Of a DNA stretch of 64,000 nt, positions 50,066 to 59,789 are shown piece by piece. The position numbers and the translations under genes were made by a program. Under the pieces are notes generated by a model that ran no database searches, was not told the DNA's origin, and worked only from the letters and a program-made list of their open reading frames with translations. How positions within the stretch are numbered: the first letter of the stretch is position 1; every line of letters starts with the position of its first letter. Source of the stretch: Selenomonadaceae bacterium (lineage in GTDB: Bacteria > Bacillota > Negativicutes > Selenomonadales > Selenomonadaceae). The stretch covers positions 1 to 64,000 of the forward strand of contig JAFXQM010000005.1 of NCBI GenBank assembly GCA_017527075.1, given 5' to 3'.

Positions 50066-51084
50066 TCGCGACGATTGAGCAGAGCGCGGACGATTGGCAA
50101 TACAGTTTGCGGCCGCGCAGATTGGCGGAATATATCGGGCAGGACAAAGCAAAAGAAAATTTGGCGGTGTTCGTGAAGGCGGCAGTCAAACGTCGGGAGG
50201 CACTCGACCACGTGCTGCTTTACGGACCGCCGGGGCTGGGCAAAACGACGCTGGCGGCAATCATCGCCAACGAATTGGGCGTGAACTTCCGTCAGACTTC
50301 GGGACCGGCAATCGAACGGACGGGAGACCTCGCCGCGATTCTGACCAACCTTCAGGAGCGCGACGTTTTATTTATCGACGAGATTCATCGCCTCAGCCGG
50401 CAAGTCGAAGAGATTTTGTATTCGGCAATGGAGGACTTCGCGCTGGACATAATCATCGGCAAAGGACCGCGCGCGCGGAGCATTCGCGTGGACATTTCTC
50501 CGTTCACGTTAATCGGCGCGACGACCAAGGCGGGCGCACTCTCTCCGCCGCTGCGTGACCGATTCGGCGTCATCAGTCGGCTGGAATATTATTCGACGGA
50601 AGCACTGGTTGAAATCATCACGCGAGCCGCACAGATTTTGAAAATCCCGATTGAACTCGGCGGCGCGGAAGAAATTGCCCGACGCTCACGGGGCACGCCG
50701 CGAATCGCAAATCGTCTGCTCAAACGCGTCAGGGACTTCGCGCAGGTGGACGGCTCCGAAGTCATCACGGATGAAATCGCCGACCGCGCGTTGCTTGCCC
50801 TGGAGGTTGACCGCGTCGGACTCGACCACACCGACCGTCGCATGCTCGACGCCATGATAAAAAAATTTCGCGGCGGACCCGTCGGCCTGGAGACAATCGC
50901 CGCCGCAATCAGCGAGACCCGCGAGACGATTGAAGACATTTACGAGCCGTATCTTTTGCAGTTGGGATTCATCATGCGCACACCGCGCGGGCGTGTCGTC
51001 ACCGAGGCGGGTTACGCGCACATGGGTGCCGCTTATCCCAAGCTCAACGATTCGCCGTCGCTCTTTGACTTCGAGGAGGGTTGA
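50050..51084 (+). CDS. ruvB: Holliday junction branch migration ATPase RuvB
   Basis: A 344-residue AAA+ motor. [20 protein letters not shown], Walker [15 protein letters not shown], Walker [17 protein letters not shown], sensor 1 [20 protein letters not shown] and the C-terminal winged helix ([16 protein letters not shown]). It drives branch migration with RuvA; ruvA and ruvC are not beside it. The TTG at 50050 lies within fmt, and the nearest ribosome-like site is weak (GGTGAT), so translation is probably coupled. Confidence 0.96.
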   Translation: MDERIIATIEQSADDWQYSLRPRRLAEYIGQDKAKENLAVFVKAAVKRREALDHVLLYGPPGLGKTTLAAIIANELGVNFRQTSGPAIERTGDLAAILTNLQERDVLFIDEIHRLSRQVEEILYSAMEDFALDIIIGKGPRARSIRVDISPFTLIGATTKAGALSPPLRDRFGVISRLEYYSTEALVEIITRAAQILKIPIELGGAEEIARRSRGTPRIANRLLKRVRDFAQVDGSEVITDEIADRALLALEVDRVGLDHTDRRMLDAMIKKFRGGPVGLETIAAAISETRETIEDIYEPYLLQLGFIMRTPRGRVVTEAGYAHMGAAYPKLNDSPSLFDFEEG

Positions 51085-51126
51085 AGGTGATGACTTGGGC
51101 GTTGCGCGCGTCCGAAGCTCTCAATT

Positions 51127-51315
51127 CTTTTTTGTGTTTTTGAATCATACTTTTCTTTGCGCGTCCAAAGAAAAGTATGCAAAAGAAAGGACGCCTCGCG
51201 GGGGCGGTTCCTCGCAAACGGTCTGGAGGTTGAAGCCACCCGCGGCTCGGTGTTGCCCGCTGCGAAGACATCACGTCTTCGACGCGGGCGAGGCCGTCCA
51301 TCCGGGACGGCCTCT
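51127..51315 (-). repeat. Structured dispersed repeat C3, reverse
   Basis: Read on the minus strand: GAGGCCGTCCCGGATGGACG; second hairpin GAAGACGT / ACGTCTTC type; core CCGCGGGTGGCTTCAACCTCC and CCGCCCCCGCGAGGCGTCC; terminal hairpin CATACTTTTCTTTG / CAAAGAAAAGTATG. The terminal arms differ from those of C1, C2 and C4 but still pair. It occupies the convergent gap between ruvB and gatA. Between it and gatA (51316-51370) three loose copies of CAGCGGCAAAAAA occur. Confidence 0.87.
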
Positions 51316-51370
51316 GATTCGTCAGCGGCAAAAAAATTTTACAGCGGCTCAAAAAATTCTCAGCGGCAAA

Positions 51371-51401
51371 AAAAATTTCCCCCGGCAAAAATGCTGAGGG
51401 A
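51371..51401 (-). terminator. Terminator of gatA
   Basis: Minus strand stem TCCCTCAGC / GCCGGGGGA then AAATTTTTTTT. Confidence 0.75.
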
Positions 51402-51423
51402 TTTTTTTATGCCAAAAAAATTT

Positions 51424-52854
51424 TTACCGCAAACTTTCGTAAGTGAACGCCGCGCGCAGGAGAATTTCTTCGTCGAGAGCTTTGCCGATGAGCTGGAAGG
51501 CGAGCGGCAAATTATTTTTCGTGACGCCGCAGGGAACGGAAATGCCCGGCAAGCCCGCCAAGTTCACGGGCACGGTGCAAATGTCCTGCAAATACATTTG
51601 GAGCGGGTCGGAAACCATTTCGCCGATTTTGAACGCGACATTGGGCGTGGTCGGCGTGAGAATCAAATCGAGTTTCTCAAACGCGTCGGTGAAATCTTTT
51701 TGAATCAGCGTGCGAACTTTGAGAGCCTTGAGGTAATAAGCGTCGTAATAACCCGCGCTGAGTGCGTAATTGCCAATCATGATTCTGCGTTTGACTTCCG
51801 CGCCGAATTTTTCCGTGCGGGTGTTGGTCATCATCTCCACCACGTCCGCGCCGTCGACGCGAGCCCCGTAACTCACTCCGTCGTATCGTTCGAGATTCGT
51901 GGCGGCTTCGGCGGGCGCAATCAGATAATAAGTGGCGATGGCGTATTCGGTGTGCGGCAAACTTATTTCGACGATTTGCGCGCCGAGCTCCTCAAATTTT
52001 TTCGCGACGGCGTGAACGGCGGCTTCAATCTCAGGGTCGATGCCTTTGACGAAATATTCTTTGGGCAAACCGATTTTCAAACCTTTGACGTCGGCAACCA
52101 AACTTTTCGTGAAGTCGGGGACGGGCGCGGCGGTCGAGGTCGAATCCATTTCGTCGTGGCCGCAGATGGCGTTGAGGACGAGCGCGCAATCGGTCACGTC
52201 ACGAGTGAGCGGACCGATTTGGTCGAGCGAAGAGGCAAAGGCAACAAGCCCGTAACGCGAAACTCTTCCGTAAGTTGGTTTGAATCCGACGACGCCGCAG
52301 AAACTCGCCGGCTGACGAATGGAACCGCCCGTGTCCGAGCCGAGCGCGTAAATTGCTTCGCCGCCCGCCACCGCCGCCGAGCTCCCGCCCGAAGAACCGC
52401 CCGGCACGCGTTCGAGGTCGTGGGGATTGTGCGTCGTGTGGAAGCCGGAGTTTTCGGTCGAGCTGCCCATGGCGAATTCGTCGAGGTTTGCCTTGCCGAC
52501 GATCACCGCATTTTGCGCGAGAAGTTTTTGATAAGCGGTCGCGTCGTAAGGCGGGATAAAATTTTCGAGAATTTTCGAGGCGCAAGTCGTTCTGATTCCC
52601 TTCGTGCAGATGTTATCTTTAATCGCGCAAGGAATTCCTTCGAGCGGAAAAATTTTTTCGCCGCGAGAAATTTTTTCGTCGACGCGTTTGGCAGTCGCCT
52701 CAGCCTCCGCGCGAGTGAGTGTCAGGTACGCGTGAACTTTATTTTCCATTTCATCCACACGCGCGAAGACGTCGGCAGTCAATTCCGCCGCAGAAATTTT
52801 TTTCGTCGTCAAAAGTTCGTGAAGTTCGTGAGCAGTTTTATCGTATAAGCTCAA
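51424..52854 (-). CDS. gatA: Asp-tRNA(Asn)/Glu-tRNA(Gln) amidotransferase subunit A
   Basis: A 476-residue amidase-signature enzyme. Catalytic Lys in [12 protein letters not shown] near residue 78, the Ser-cis-Ser region [18 protein letters not shown] near 150 and [18 protein letters not shown] near 175. It releases ammonia from glutamine for transamidation of mischarged tRNA. TTG start; its ribosome site AGGAGG is formed by the last two Arg codons of the preceding budA gene. gatC lies two genes upstream; gatB is not in the window. Confidence 0.96.
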   Translation of the reverse strand: MSLYDKTAHELHELLTTKKISAAELTADVFARVDEMENKVHAYLTLTRAEAEATAKRVDEKISRGEKIFPLEGIPCAIKDNICTKGIRTTCASKILENFIPPYDATAYQKLLAQNAVIVGKANLDEFAMGSSTENSGFHTTHNPHDLERVPGGSSGGSSAAVAGGEAIYALGSDTGGSIRQPASFCGVVGFKPTYGRVSRYGLVAFASSLDQIGPLTRDVTDCALVLNAICGHDEMDSTSTAAPVPDFTKSLVADVKGLKIGLPKEYFVKGIDPEIEAAVHAVAKKFEELGAQIVEISLPHTEYAIATYYLIAPAEAATNLERYDGVSYGARVDGADVVEMMTNTRTEKFGAEVKRRIMIGNYALSAGYYDAYYLKALKVRTLIQKDFTDAFEKLDLILTPTTPNVAFKIGEMVSDPLQMYLQDICTVPVNLAGLPGISVPCGVTKNNLPLAFQLIGKALDEEILLRAAFTYESLR

Positions 52855-52861
52855 AATTTTT

Positions 52862-53677
52862 TTACCTCCTCTGGCTGTCCTGTTCGGCCTTGCGAATATC
52901 TTCCTTCATGTCAGTTTTGAAGTTCAGCGCATGGAAATTTTCTTTGGTCGGCAAGTCCAGGCGGAAGCTGTCGGTTTTGTCGAACTGCGCCTCGCCGCTC
53001 TTCACGCTCAAGCCCAGAACGTGTCCGCCAACTTTCTTGTCGTCGGAGATGAAATGGAAGTGCCAGCCCGTGGAGTTGAGCGAACTCATAAAGTCCGGGC
53101 AATACAAGCCGACAACCGTGCCGCTTATATTTTGAAATGTAACTTCGTGCTGAGTCTTCAACGCCTCAACGAGTGTCGGATAAGGTTCGGATGCCCCGCG
53201 CTCACTGCGAACGTGAACTTCATTGAACGTGCCGTGAACTTTAACCATGTAAAAGCTGTTGCGCCCGTGCTTGTTGACGTGCTCGGTCAAAATTTTTTCA
53301 AACTCATCCTTGTCACCGACATCGCGGAGCTTTACGGAAAAATCTTTTTCAAAGAACGTGACGTTGGAGAAGGGCACGAGGACATTGTCTTTGACGACGT
53401 TAATCTTGCATGTTTGGTTCGCGCGATAAACAACGCCGTCGAGGACAATCATCTCGCCGTCGAGCCCCTCAAAAGTTCCAATGCCCGTGTCGCCGAAAGT
53501 TTTCAAATCTTTGACGCTGATTGAGCCGTCGAAGTAACCCATCGCCAGCGACTGGAGCAGCGCGATTTGATAAAGCGTGTCGCGGTTCTGAACGGGAGCG
53601 GGGGCGGGAGCGGCGGAAGCCACCGCGTTGAAGAAAATCATGCCCGCCAGGAAAATCGATGCAAAAAACTTTTTCAT
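52862..53677 (-). CDS. budA: Exported alpha-acetolactate decarboxylase
   Basis: A 271-residue protein. Signal peptide [20 protein letters not shown] then AAPAPAP. The mature part is the ALDC fold: [52 protein letters not shown] and the zinc ligands in [20 protein letters not shown] (H-x-H and the later His). Converts acetolactate to acetoin, outside the cytoplasm if the signal peptide is used. It stands between gatC and gatA with 3 and 7 bp gaps, so the three genes are one transcript. No acetolactate synthase gene is near. Confidence 0.92.
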   Translation of the reverse strand: MKKFFASIFLAGMIFFNAVASAAPAPAPVQNRDTLYQIALLQSLAMGYFDGSISVKDLKTFGDTGIGTFEGLDGEMIVLDGVVYRANQTCKINVVKDNVLVPFSNVTFFEKDFSVKLRDVGDKDEFEKILTEHVNKHGRNSFYMVKVHGTFNEVHVRSERGASEPYPTLVEALKTQHEVTFQNISGTVVGLYCPDFMSSLNSTGWHFHFISDDKKVGGHVLGLSVKSGEAQFDKTDSFRLDLPTKENFHALNFKTDMKEDIRKAEQDSQRR

Positions 53678-53680
53678 TGT

Positions 53681-53971
53681 TCAAACCTCCAAAACTCTCG
53701 GCACTTTGAAGTACCCGTCCTCTTTGAGCGGCGCGTTCGACAGCGCGAGCTCCCTGTCCAGCGACGGCTTAACTTTGTCCGCGCGGAAAACATTTTGCAT
53801 GGGCAGCGCGTAAGTCGTCGGCTCAACGTTCGTCGTGTCGAGTGCCTGCAAGTTCTCCACGTAAGTCAAAATTTTGTTCAGCTGAAAGAGAACGTCTTGC
53901 GCCTCGTCCTCACGAATCCGCAGCCTCGACAAACTCGCCACGGTCTTGATGTCCTGTTCACTAATCTTCAA
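53681..53971 (-). CDS. gatC: Asp/Glu-tRNA amidotransferase subunit C
   Basis: A 96-residue GatC: KISEQDIKTVASLSRLRIRE at the start, LNKILTYVENLQALDTTNVE in the middle, and the family ending KEDGYFKVPRVLE. It is the linker subunit that stabilises the GatA-GatB complex. The TTG at 53971, 7 nt behind GGAGG, fits the family start; the longer frame to 53995 is not needed. Its 3' end holds the ribosome site of budA. Confidence 0.93.
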   Translation of the reverse strand: MKISEQDIKTVASLSRLRIREDEAQDVLFQLNKILTYVENLQALDTTNVEPTTYALPMQNVFRADKVKPSLDRELALSNAPLKEDGYFKVPRVLEV

Positions 53972-54009
53972 AAAAATTCCTCCAATCTTCAACAAATATT
54001 GAATGACAA

Positions 54010-54186
54010 ATCAGAGGCGCGCATGGACGCGCGCCGCGCCGCGTCTGACGCCGTGATGGCGTCATCCGGCGCACACCGGGCTGCGGGTAATCCGAAACTC
54101 CGAACCACGAAAACCCAACGCCCCTGCGAGGCTCCCTTTTCTTTTGCTTCTTTTCTTTTGGGTGAGCAAAAGAAAAGAAGATTTAA
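54010..54186 (+). repeat. Structured dispersed repeat C4, forward
   Basis: CAGAGGCGCGCATGGACGCG, second hairpin GACGCCG / TGGCGTC, core CTGCGGGTAATCCGAAACTCC and ACGCCCCTGCGAGGC, terminal hairpin CTTCTTTTCTTTTG / CAAAAGAAAAGAAG with loop GGTGAG. The first hairpin is GCGCG(C)/GCGCGC type, changed on both arms relative to C1-C3. It fills the gap between mreD and gatC. Confidence 0.85.
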
Positions 54187-54237
54187 AGGCAAAAAATATT
54201 TTATGTTGAATCGAAGCGACGAGCGCGCCACCCGACC

Positions 54238-54729
54238 TTACCTCCGCTTCGACAACTCATTCAGCGACAAAACCAATCGGTGCACGGGGTAGGCGAGCAC
54301 CACCTGCATAATCGCCGTCGGCCAGAAGTCAAACTTCAAAAATTTTACCAAATCGATTTGCCGCCCCAGCAAAAATAAAAAAGATATCGTGATTGCGAAG
54401 TGCAAAGCCAGCGCGGGTATCGAACTTATCACGGGCAGGAGCGATTGCTCGCGGAAAAGATTGACGGAAAATTTTCCGAAGATTAATCCGACCGTCATGT
54501 AACTGAACGTCGCCAGCCCGAAGTAGGAACCCGTCGTCGCGTCCTGCAAAAGCCCCGCCATGAATCCGAAGCACACTCCCTTCTCGTGCCCGCACAGAAA
54601 CGCAACCGAGACTGTCAGCAGCAACATCAGATTCGCGCTGAAGCCGTCGAAGCTCAGGTAAGTCAGCAGCGAAGTTTGCAGGGCGTAACACAGGACGAGC
54701 AACGCCGTCCACAGCCCGATAGTTTTCAT
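54238..54729 (-). CDS. mreD: Rod shape-determining protein MreD
   Basis: A 163-residue membrane protein with five to six helices (LWTALLVLCYALQTSLLTYL, LLLTVSVAFLCGHEKGVCFG, FMAGLLQDATTGSYFGLATF). GLLQDA and the spacing of helices are typical of MreD. It bridges MreC to the cell-wall elongation synthases. The ATG overlaps the mreC stop (ATGA). The usual downstream PBP2 and minCD genes are missing; a structured repeat and gatC follow. Confidence 0.9.
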   Translation of the reverse strand: MKTIGLWTALLVLCYALQTSLLTYLSFDGFSANLMLLLTVSVAFLCGHEKGVCFGFMAGLLQDATTGSYFGLATFSYMTVGLIFGKFSVNLFREQSLLPVISSIPALALHFAITISFLFLLGRQIDLVKFLKFDFWPTAIMQVVLAYPVHRLVLSLNELSKRR

Positions 54730-55790
54730 CGCGTCGCCTCCTCGGCAACGTTACCCGTTTGATTATCCGCCGCCTCCTCGGAGACGTAACCGGCCTGCTG
54801 AAGTTGCTGCTGCTGAGCGTCTTGCACTTGCTGTTGCGCGTCTTGAATTTGTTGTTGCGCGTGCTGAAGTTTTTCCGCCGTCACGGAAGGGTCAGTCTCG
54901 GTGCCGGGCGTCTGCGGCGGCGGCTGAAGCGGTTCGGGCGGTGCCTCCCTCGACGCCACGATAACTGCCACGTCCTCCAGCTTTTGGAAGTCAACGGAAG
55001 TATCAATCACTCCGTACTCCAGGAGCCCGCCTTCCTCGTTGCGAATCTCAATAATTTTTCCGACGACCAATCCTTTCGGGTAAACGCCGCCGAAACCCGA
55101 CGTCACGACCATGTCATCGACTTTGACGTCAGAATCTTTCGGGATGTTCACCATGCGCGGGTGATTCGGATTTTTTACGTCGCCCTCGACGATACCCGCC
55201 ACGCGCGATTCGGGACGCTGAATCAATGTGCCGACCGACGAGCGCGGGTCAATTATCAGCTGAACTTTCGACGAGTTCACGCCCGCCTCCATGACGTGCC
55301 CGACCAAGCCCAGCTCCGTGACGACCGCCATGTTGTTCGCCACGCCGTCCAAAGTCCCGCGGTTAATCAGAATGACGCTCGACCACGACGCCGACTCGCG
55401 CCCGATGACACTGGCCGCGACCAAATCGAATTGAATCGCCGCCTGCTTGTATCCCAACAAATTTCTCAGCCGCTGATTCTCCGAAGCGTATTCACTTGCC
55501 GTCAAATTTTGCGCGCGAAGTATTTCAACCTCCTCGCGCAAAAGTTTGTTCTGCTCGTGAAGGTGAGACATTTCGTTGACCGTGTCGCGCACGAAGGAAA
55601 GCTGACTGCCGACCCAAGAGAACGCGCGCTGGAAAGGTGACATTATCATCATGGCGACGCCGTTGGTTGCAGTCGGATTGAACTTGCCGCGCGCCGCGAA
55701 GAACACACAACAAAACACGCTGATAAAGACGATAATCAGCGCGATAATTTTTTTTGCAGTTTGTTTTTCCTTACGAAGTTTGTTGCTCAT
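54726..55790 (-). CDS. mreC: Rod shape-determining protein MreC
   Basis: A 354-residue bitopic membrane protein. N-terminal TM (residues 12-30), coiled coil (about 62-100, [20 protein letters not shown]), then the beta-rich MreC core ([54 protein letters not shown]). The C-terminal 60 residues are an unusual Gln/Ala-rich tail ([20 protein letters not shown]). It organises the elongation complex outside the membrane. ATGA overlaps both mreB and mreD. Confidence 0.94.
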   Translation of the reverse strand: MSNKLRKEKQTAKKIIALIIVFISVFCCVFFAARGKFNPTATNGVAMMIMSPFQRAFSWVGSQLSFVRDTVNEMSHLHEQNKLLREEVEILRAQNLTASEYASENQRLRNLLGYKQAAIQFDLVAASVIGRESASWSSVILINRGTLDGVANNMAVVTELGLVGHVMEAGVNSSKVQLIIDPRSSVGTLIQRPESRVAGIVEGDVKNPNHPRMVNIPKDSDVKVDDMVVTSGFGGVYPKGLVVGKIIEIRNEEGGLLEYGVIDTSVDFQKLEDVAVIVASREAPPEPLQPPPQTPGTETDPSVTAEKLQHAQQQIQDAQQQVQDAQQQQLQQAGYVSEEAADNQTGNVAEEATR

Positions 55791-56827
55791 TGTCTCAGCT
55801 TTTTGCTCGTCATGACGACCCGCTTAAGCAAGTTCATATTCTCAAGAGATTTGCCCGTGCCCTCGCCCACGCAGCTGAGCGCGTCGTCGGCGACGATAAC
55901 CGGCATCCCTGTTTCCTTTGCGATTAATTTGTCCAAGTTCGCGAGAAGAGCTCCGCCACCCGTCATCATGATTCCGTGATCCATTACGTCCGCCGCCAAT
56001 TCGGGCGGAGTCCTTTCAAGCGTGCCTTTGACCGCGTCGACGATTTTAAAAATCGGATCTCCCAAAGCCTCGCGTATCTCACTTGACTTTATCTCGACGG
56101 TCTTGGGCAGGCCGCTGAGCAAGTCGCGCCCGCGAATCGTCATGGACTTTTCTTTTTCCGGCGTGATAATCGCGGTGCCGATGTTGATTTTAATTTCCTC
56201 GGCTGTGCGCTCGCCAATCATCAAATTGTACATGCGGCGGATGTATTGAATGATTGAAGAATCCATTTCGTCGCCGCCGACGCGAATCGATTTGCTCACG
56301 ACGATTCCGCCGAGCGATATGACCGCGATTTCCGTCGTGCCGCCGCCGATATCGACGACCATGTTGCCGGTTGCCTCTTCCACGGGCAGCCCCGCCCCGA
56401 TTGCCGCCGCCATCGGTTCTTCAATCAAATAAGCCTCGCGCGCTCCCGCCTGTGTCGCCGCGTCAATGACTGCACGCTTCTCCACTTCCGTGACGCCCGA
56501 AGGAACTCCGACGACCACGCGCGGCCGCACGAATGATTTTGAACTCATCGCCTTGCGGATAAAATATCTGAGCATTGCCTGCGTCACGTCGAAGTCTGCA
56601 ATGACTCCGTCCTTGAGCGGGCGAATCGCGATTATATTTCCCGGCGTGCGTCCAATCATGTTTTTGGCTTCCGCGCCAACCGCGAGCACTTCGCCCGTGT
56701 CACCTTTTATCGCTACGACCGAAGGTTCACGCAAAACTATTCCTTTTCCTTTGACGTGAACCAGCGTGTTCGCCGTTCCCAAATCTATTCCGAGGTCTGA
56801 CGATAATCCTCCAAAAAAACCCCACAT
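55787..56827 (-). CDS. mreB: Actin-like cell shape protein MreB
   Basis: A 346-residue bacterial actin. [20 protein letters not shown] (phosphate 1), [18 protein letters not shown] (phosphate 2) and [20 protein letters not shown] (adenosine site) are intact. It polymerises on the membrane and guides rod-shaped wall growth. First gene of mreBCD with its own promoter; AGGGAGCAATCTTTCAG precedes the ATG. Implies a rod-shaped cell. Confidence 0.97.
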   Translation of the reverse strand: MWGFFGGLSSDLGIDLGTANTLVHVKGKGIVLREPSVVAIKGDTGEVLAVGAEAKNMIGRTPGNIIAIRPLKDGVIADFDVTQAMLRYFIRKAMSSKSFVRPRVVVGVPSGVTEVEKRAVIDAATQAGAREAYLIEEPMAAAIGAGLPVEEATGNMVVDIGGGTTEIAVISLGGIVVSKSIRVGGDEMDSSIIQYIRRMYNLMIGERTAEEIKINIGTAIITPEKEKSMTIRGRDLLSGLPKTVEIKSSEIREALGDPIFKIVDAVKGTLERTPPELAADVMDHGIMMTGGGALLANLDKLIAKETGMPVIVADDALSCVGEGTGKSLENMNLLKRVVMTSKKLRQ

Positions 56828-56882
56828 CTGAAAGATTGCTCCCTTCTCTCAGCGAAAATTTTTGCCTGCGCTAAGCCAAATT

Positions 56883-56910
56883 ATTCTATCATACTTTTTA
56901 CACTTTGCAA
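56883..56910 (-). promoter_or_regulatory. Probable promoter of mreBCD
   Basis: Minus strand TTGCAA (56905-56910), 16-nt spacer, TAGAAT (56883-56888), about 55 nt before the mreB ATG. Confidence 0.5.
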
Positions 56911-57011
56911 TATTAATTTTCTCCCGAAAACTTCGGCGGTCAATTGACAAAAAAAAACACAGCCATTATAGCTATGAACCGGCACTTAAGAATTTCATGC
57001 GAGGTGATTTT

Positions 57012-59372
57012 ATGGAAAGAGTCAATGCCGTTCTTGCCGTGTTGAATGGTGAGGCATTGGACGATGTGATTAAAAGCTTGAACTTGGACAAAGCAAATTT
57101 GGTCGCGATTGTCTCGGACAAAAGGAAAGCAAAATTTTTTACGCTCGGTGAGAGAAAAATTCCAATTTTTTCTTTCACGCAAATCTCGGCGGCTGTGAAT
57201 AAATGCAAAAAATTCCTTTGGCTCCTTGGCGGTCATTTGAGTGACACTGACGAGCTTGGCAAGTTGAAAAAATTTTTGCAGCTGAACGGCGTGCCCAAAG
57301 CCAATATCGTGAATCTTGAGGCTTTGGCGAATCTCTCACGGACGTGGCTTGCAAATGTTCATCATGTCGAAGAACACGGCGCAGATTTTTTTGCCACGGG
57401 CGACGAATACATGTGCGACGGCTTGAATCTGAAATTGATTCCTTGCGTCCACGAAAATAAAAATTTCAGTCGCGGCGGAGCAAATCTCGCTTTTGCCGAG
57501 CAAACTTTGCAACAAAGTTATCTGACGGCCAAACGCATCTTCGAACGTGTCAAACGCGGCACGATTAAATTTGTCCTCATCGGGCTCACACCGCACACTT
57601 TTTATCTCGACGAGGCAGAAAATTTTTTTGAGTGCCAAGACCTTCTCAACGAAGCGACGGAACCCGAAAAAGCCGATTTAAATTTCGACGCTCTTAAGGC
57701 GACCTTCCCGAAAATTTTTTCCGCGAATGTCATTGCCGCTTGGAATGACACTTCGTTTTCTGCGCCGGCAGACGTCATCGAAAAAAATATTCAAATCCTC
57801 AAGGATTATATAAAGCTTTGTCTCGACAACGGCGCACGACCCGTCGGCGTGGTTTTTCCCGTCTCGCCCGCCGCACGCAAAAATTTTGACGCAGAGCTTC
57901 TTAAAAATTTCCGCAGAACGATTCGTCAGTTGGAAGACGGCAAAAATTTTTTTTGCGTGAATATGTTTGACCTCGCCTTTGACTACGAACACTTCCGCGA
58001 CCTGACCCACTTGAGTCCAAAAGGCATGTTGGCTACAAATTCTTTTCTTGCCATGAAACTTTGCGAGAGGAAAATTATTCCTGCGGAAAGTTTTTGCGAC
58101 ATGACATATGCGTATTTCTTCGTCTTGTCAAAATTCGCGCACAAGGACAGCTACAATTTGCTGCTGGAGAAAATTTTTGAAGCCACCGCCCAACAGATTC
58201 GCCGCAAAGATAAAATTAAACTCGGTTTTGTGGTTTACCTGTCGGCGCAGTGGTCCGGCGACGAGCTTTACAATCTGTTTGCCAATGATAAAAGATTTGA
58301 AACGAGTATTTTTCTGTGCAAACGTTTGGACGGCTCGACCGACAACGAACTTTTTCAAGAAGATTTTTTGCGCGGAGTTAAACAGTTCAAATCCCACGGC
58401 TTAAATGTCATTCCCGTAAAAAGTCTTAAGGCAAAGATTCCCGCTCAAGACGTTATCATTCTTCTCACACCATACTTTGCAAAGCTGCCGAATGTTTTCA
58501 AACCGGCTTTTCTTAAAGCAAAAACTTTGGTCACACACATTCCTTACTCGTTTGATATCGCCATACGCCCTTCATCGTATTACAATCTTGCCCTTTTCCG
58601 CATCGCTTGGAAAATTTTCTTTTCTTCGGTCAGCGGGCGCGAAGTTTATGCCAAAAACAATTTTATGGGAATGCCGCGCGGTCTCTTCAGCGGCTATCCG
58701 AGGATGGATATTTTCTTCGACAAAAAAACAAAATTTAATTTTGATTGGAAGACAGCTCAACCCGACGCAAAGAAAATTATCTGGGCACCGCACTGGTCAA
58801 TACTGATAAACAACGCCATAAGCTACGCGACTTTCCGCTGGAACTATAAATTCATGTACGAATTTGCCAAAGCCCACCCCGAAACTTCGTGGGTCGTCAA
58901 ACCTCATCCGGGTTTGTTCTTTTCGGCTGTAACCTCGAAAATTTTTCCGACGGTTGAGGCTTTTGAAGAGTATCTGCAAAAGTGGAATGACTTACCCAAT
59001 GCTCAGGTTTACACGGGTGCTTACTACCAAGCGATTTTCGCCACGAGCGACGGAATGATTCACGACAGCGGCTCTTTCCTCGCCGAATATCAATTCGTAG
59101 ACAAACCGATGATTTTTCTTACTCGTGAAGGCGGACTCTTCAACGAACTCGGTCATGCGATTCGCAGTGCCTCTTATCTTGTCGACGGAAAAGATTTGGA
59201 CGCGATAGCCGCGACCATGCAAAGAGTTTTCATTGAGGGCGACGATTATAAAGCTGCCGAGCGTCGGGAAGTCTTCGACAAATATCTCAACTACCCGAAG
59301 TTCAACGGCATGTCGGCCAGCGATTTCATTTATAAAAGTATCGCTGACGAGCTGAAGGAGGTTTCTTCATGA
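57012..59372 (+). CDS. SGNH-like domain fused to CDP-glycerol-type glycerophosphotransferase
   Basis: A 786-residue protein. Residues 1-110 form a small Rossmann-like domain (MERVNAVLAVLNGEALDDVI). Residues about 125-380 look like an SGNH-hydrolase relative: IKFVLIGLTPHTFYLDEAEN in the middle and DLTHLSPKGM, the DxxH motif, near residue 340. Residues about 400-780 match TagF-type transferases (IIWAPHWSIL, SWVVKPHPGLFFSA, IHDSGSFLAEYQFVDKPMIF). TagF enzymes transfer glycerol-phosphate from CDP-glycerol. The next gene makes CDP-glycerol, supporting the call. ATG at 57012 behind GAGGTGA; longer upstream frame rejected. The acceptor is unknown. Confidence 0.8.
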   Translation: MERVNAVLAVLNGEALDDVIKSLNLDKANLVAIVSDKRKAKFFTLGERKIPIFSFTQISAAVNKCKKFLWLLGGHLSDTDELGKLKKFLQLNGVPKANIVNLEALANLSRTWLANVHHVEEHGADFFATGDEYMCDGLNLKLIPCVHENKNFSRGGANLAFAEQTLQQSYLTAKRIFERVKRGTIKFVLIGLTPHTFYLDEAENFFECQDLLNEATEPEKADLNFDALKATFPKIFSANVIAAWNDTSFSAPADVIEKNIQILKDYIKLCLDNGARPVGVVFPVSPAARKNFDAELLKNFRRTIRQLEDGKNFFCVNMFDLAFDYEHFRDLTHLSPKGMLATNSFLAMKLCERKIIPAESFCDMTYAYFFVLSKFAHKDSYNLLLEKIFEATAQQIRRKDKIKLGFVVYLSAQWSGDELYNLFANDKRFETSIFLCKRLDGSTDNELFQEDFLRGVKQFKSHGLNVIPVKSLKAKIPAQDVIILLTPYFAKLPNVFKPAFLKAKTLVTHIPYSFDIAIRPSSYYNLALFRIAWKIFFSSVSGREVYAKNNFMGMPRGLFSGYPRMDIFFDKKTKFNFDWKTAQPDAKKIIWAPHWSILINNAISYATFRWNYKFMYEFAKAHPETSWVVKPHPGLFFSAVTSKIFPTVEAFEEYLQKWNDLPNAQVYTGAYYQAIFATSDGMIHDSGSFLAEYQFVDKPMIFLTREGGLFNELGHAIRSASYLVDGKDLDAIAATMQRVFIEGDDYKAAERREVFDKYLNYPKFNGMSASDFIYKSIADELKEVSS

Positions 59373-59788
59373 CAATAGGCTACACGACCGGCGTTTACGA
59401 CCTTTTCCACATCGGGCACCTTAACTTATTAAAAAACGCCAAGGGTCTGTGCGACAAATTGATTGTCGGTGTGACGGTCGACGAGCTGGTCAAGTACAAA
59501 CACAAGCGCGCTATAATTCCCTTCGAGGACCGACTGGAAATTGTCCGTTCGATTAAATACGTCGACGCGGCAATTCCGCAGGAAGAAATTGATAAGTTCA
59601 AGGCGTGGGAGAAACTCAAGTTCGACATCCTTTTTGTCGGCGACGATTGGTATCAATCCGAAAGCTGGCAGGCGATGGAAGAAAAATTTAATGCCGTCGG
59701 CGTCAAAGTGATTTACTTCCCCTACACCAAGGGCGTCAGTTCCACCGTCATAAGCCAAGCTCTTAAGTTGGTAAGGGAGATTGATTGA
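59369..59788 (+). CDS. tagD: Glycerol-3-phosphate cytidylyltransferase
   Basis: A 139-residue nucleotidyltransferase making CDP-glycerol from CTP and glycerol-3-phosphate. GVYDLFHIGHLNLLKNAK carries HxGH, followed by VTVDELVKYKHKRAIIPFED, and GVSSTVISQAL holds the RxxxSST-like C-terminal motif in the form SST. Start overlaps the transferase stop (ATGA), placing it in the same unit. It supplies the donor for the upstream transferase. A related cytidylyltransferase specificity (for example ethanolamine phosphate) cannot be excluded. Confidence 0.93.
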   Translation: MTIGYTTGVYDLFHIGHLNLLKNAKGLCDKLIVGVTVDELVKYKHKRAIIPFEDRLEIVRSIKYVDAAIPQEEIDKFKAWEKLKFDILFVGDDWYQSESWQAMEEKFNAVGVKVIYFPYTKGVSSTVISQALKLVREID

Positions 59789-59789
59789 A

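Noticed and set aside
51316..51370. Three CAGCGGCAAAAAA copies as a repeat family
   Set aside because: Too short and irregular, and not seen elsewhere; probably local slippage next to repeat C3.
56862..57011. N-terminal extension of the CDP-glycerol-type transferase
   Set aside because: The 50-residue extension lacks a ribosome site and overlaps the mreB promoter region; the ATG at 57012 has GAGGTGA.
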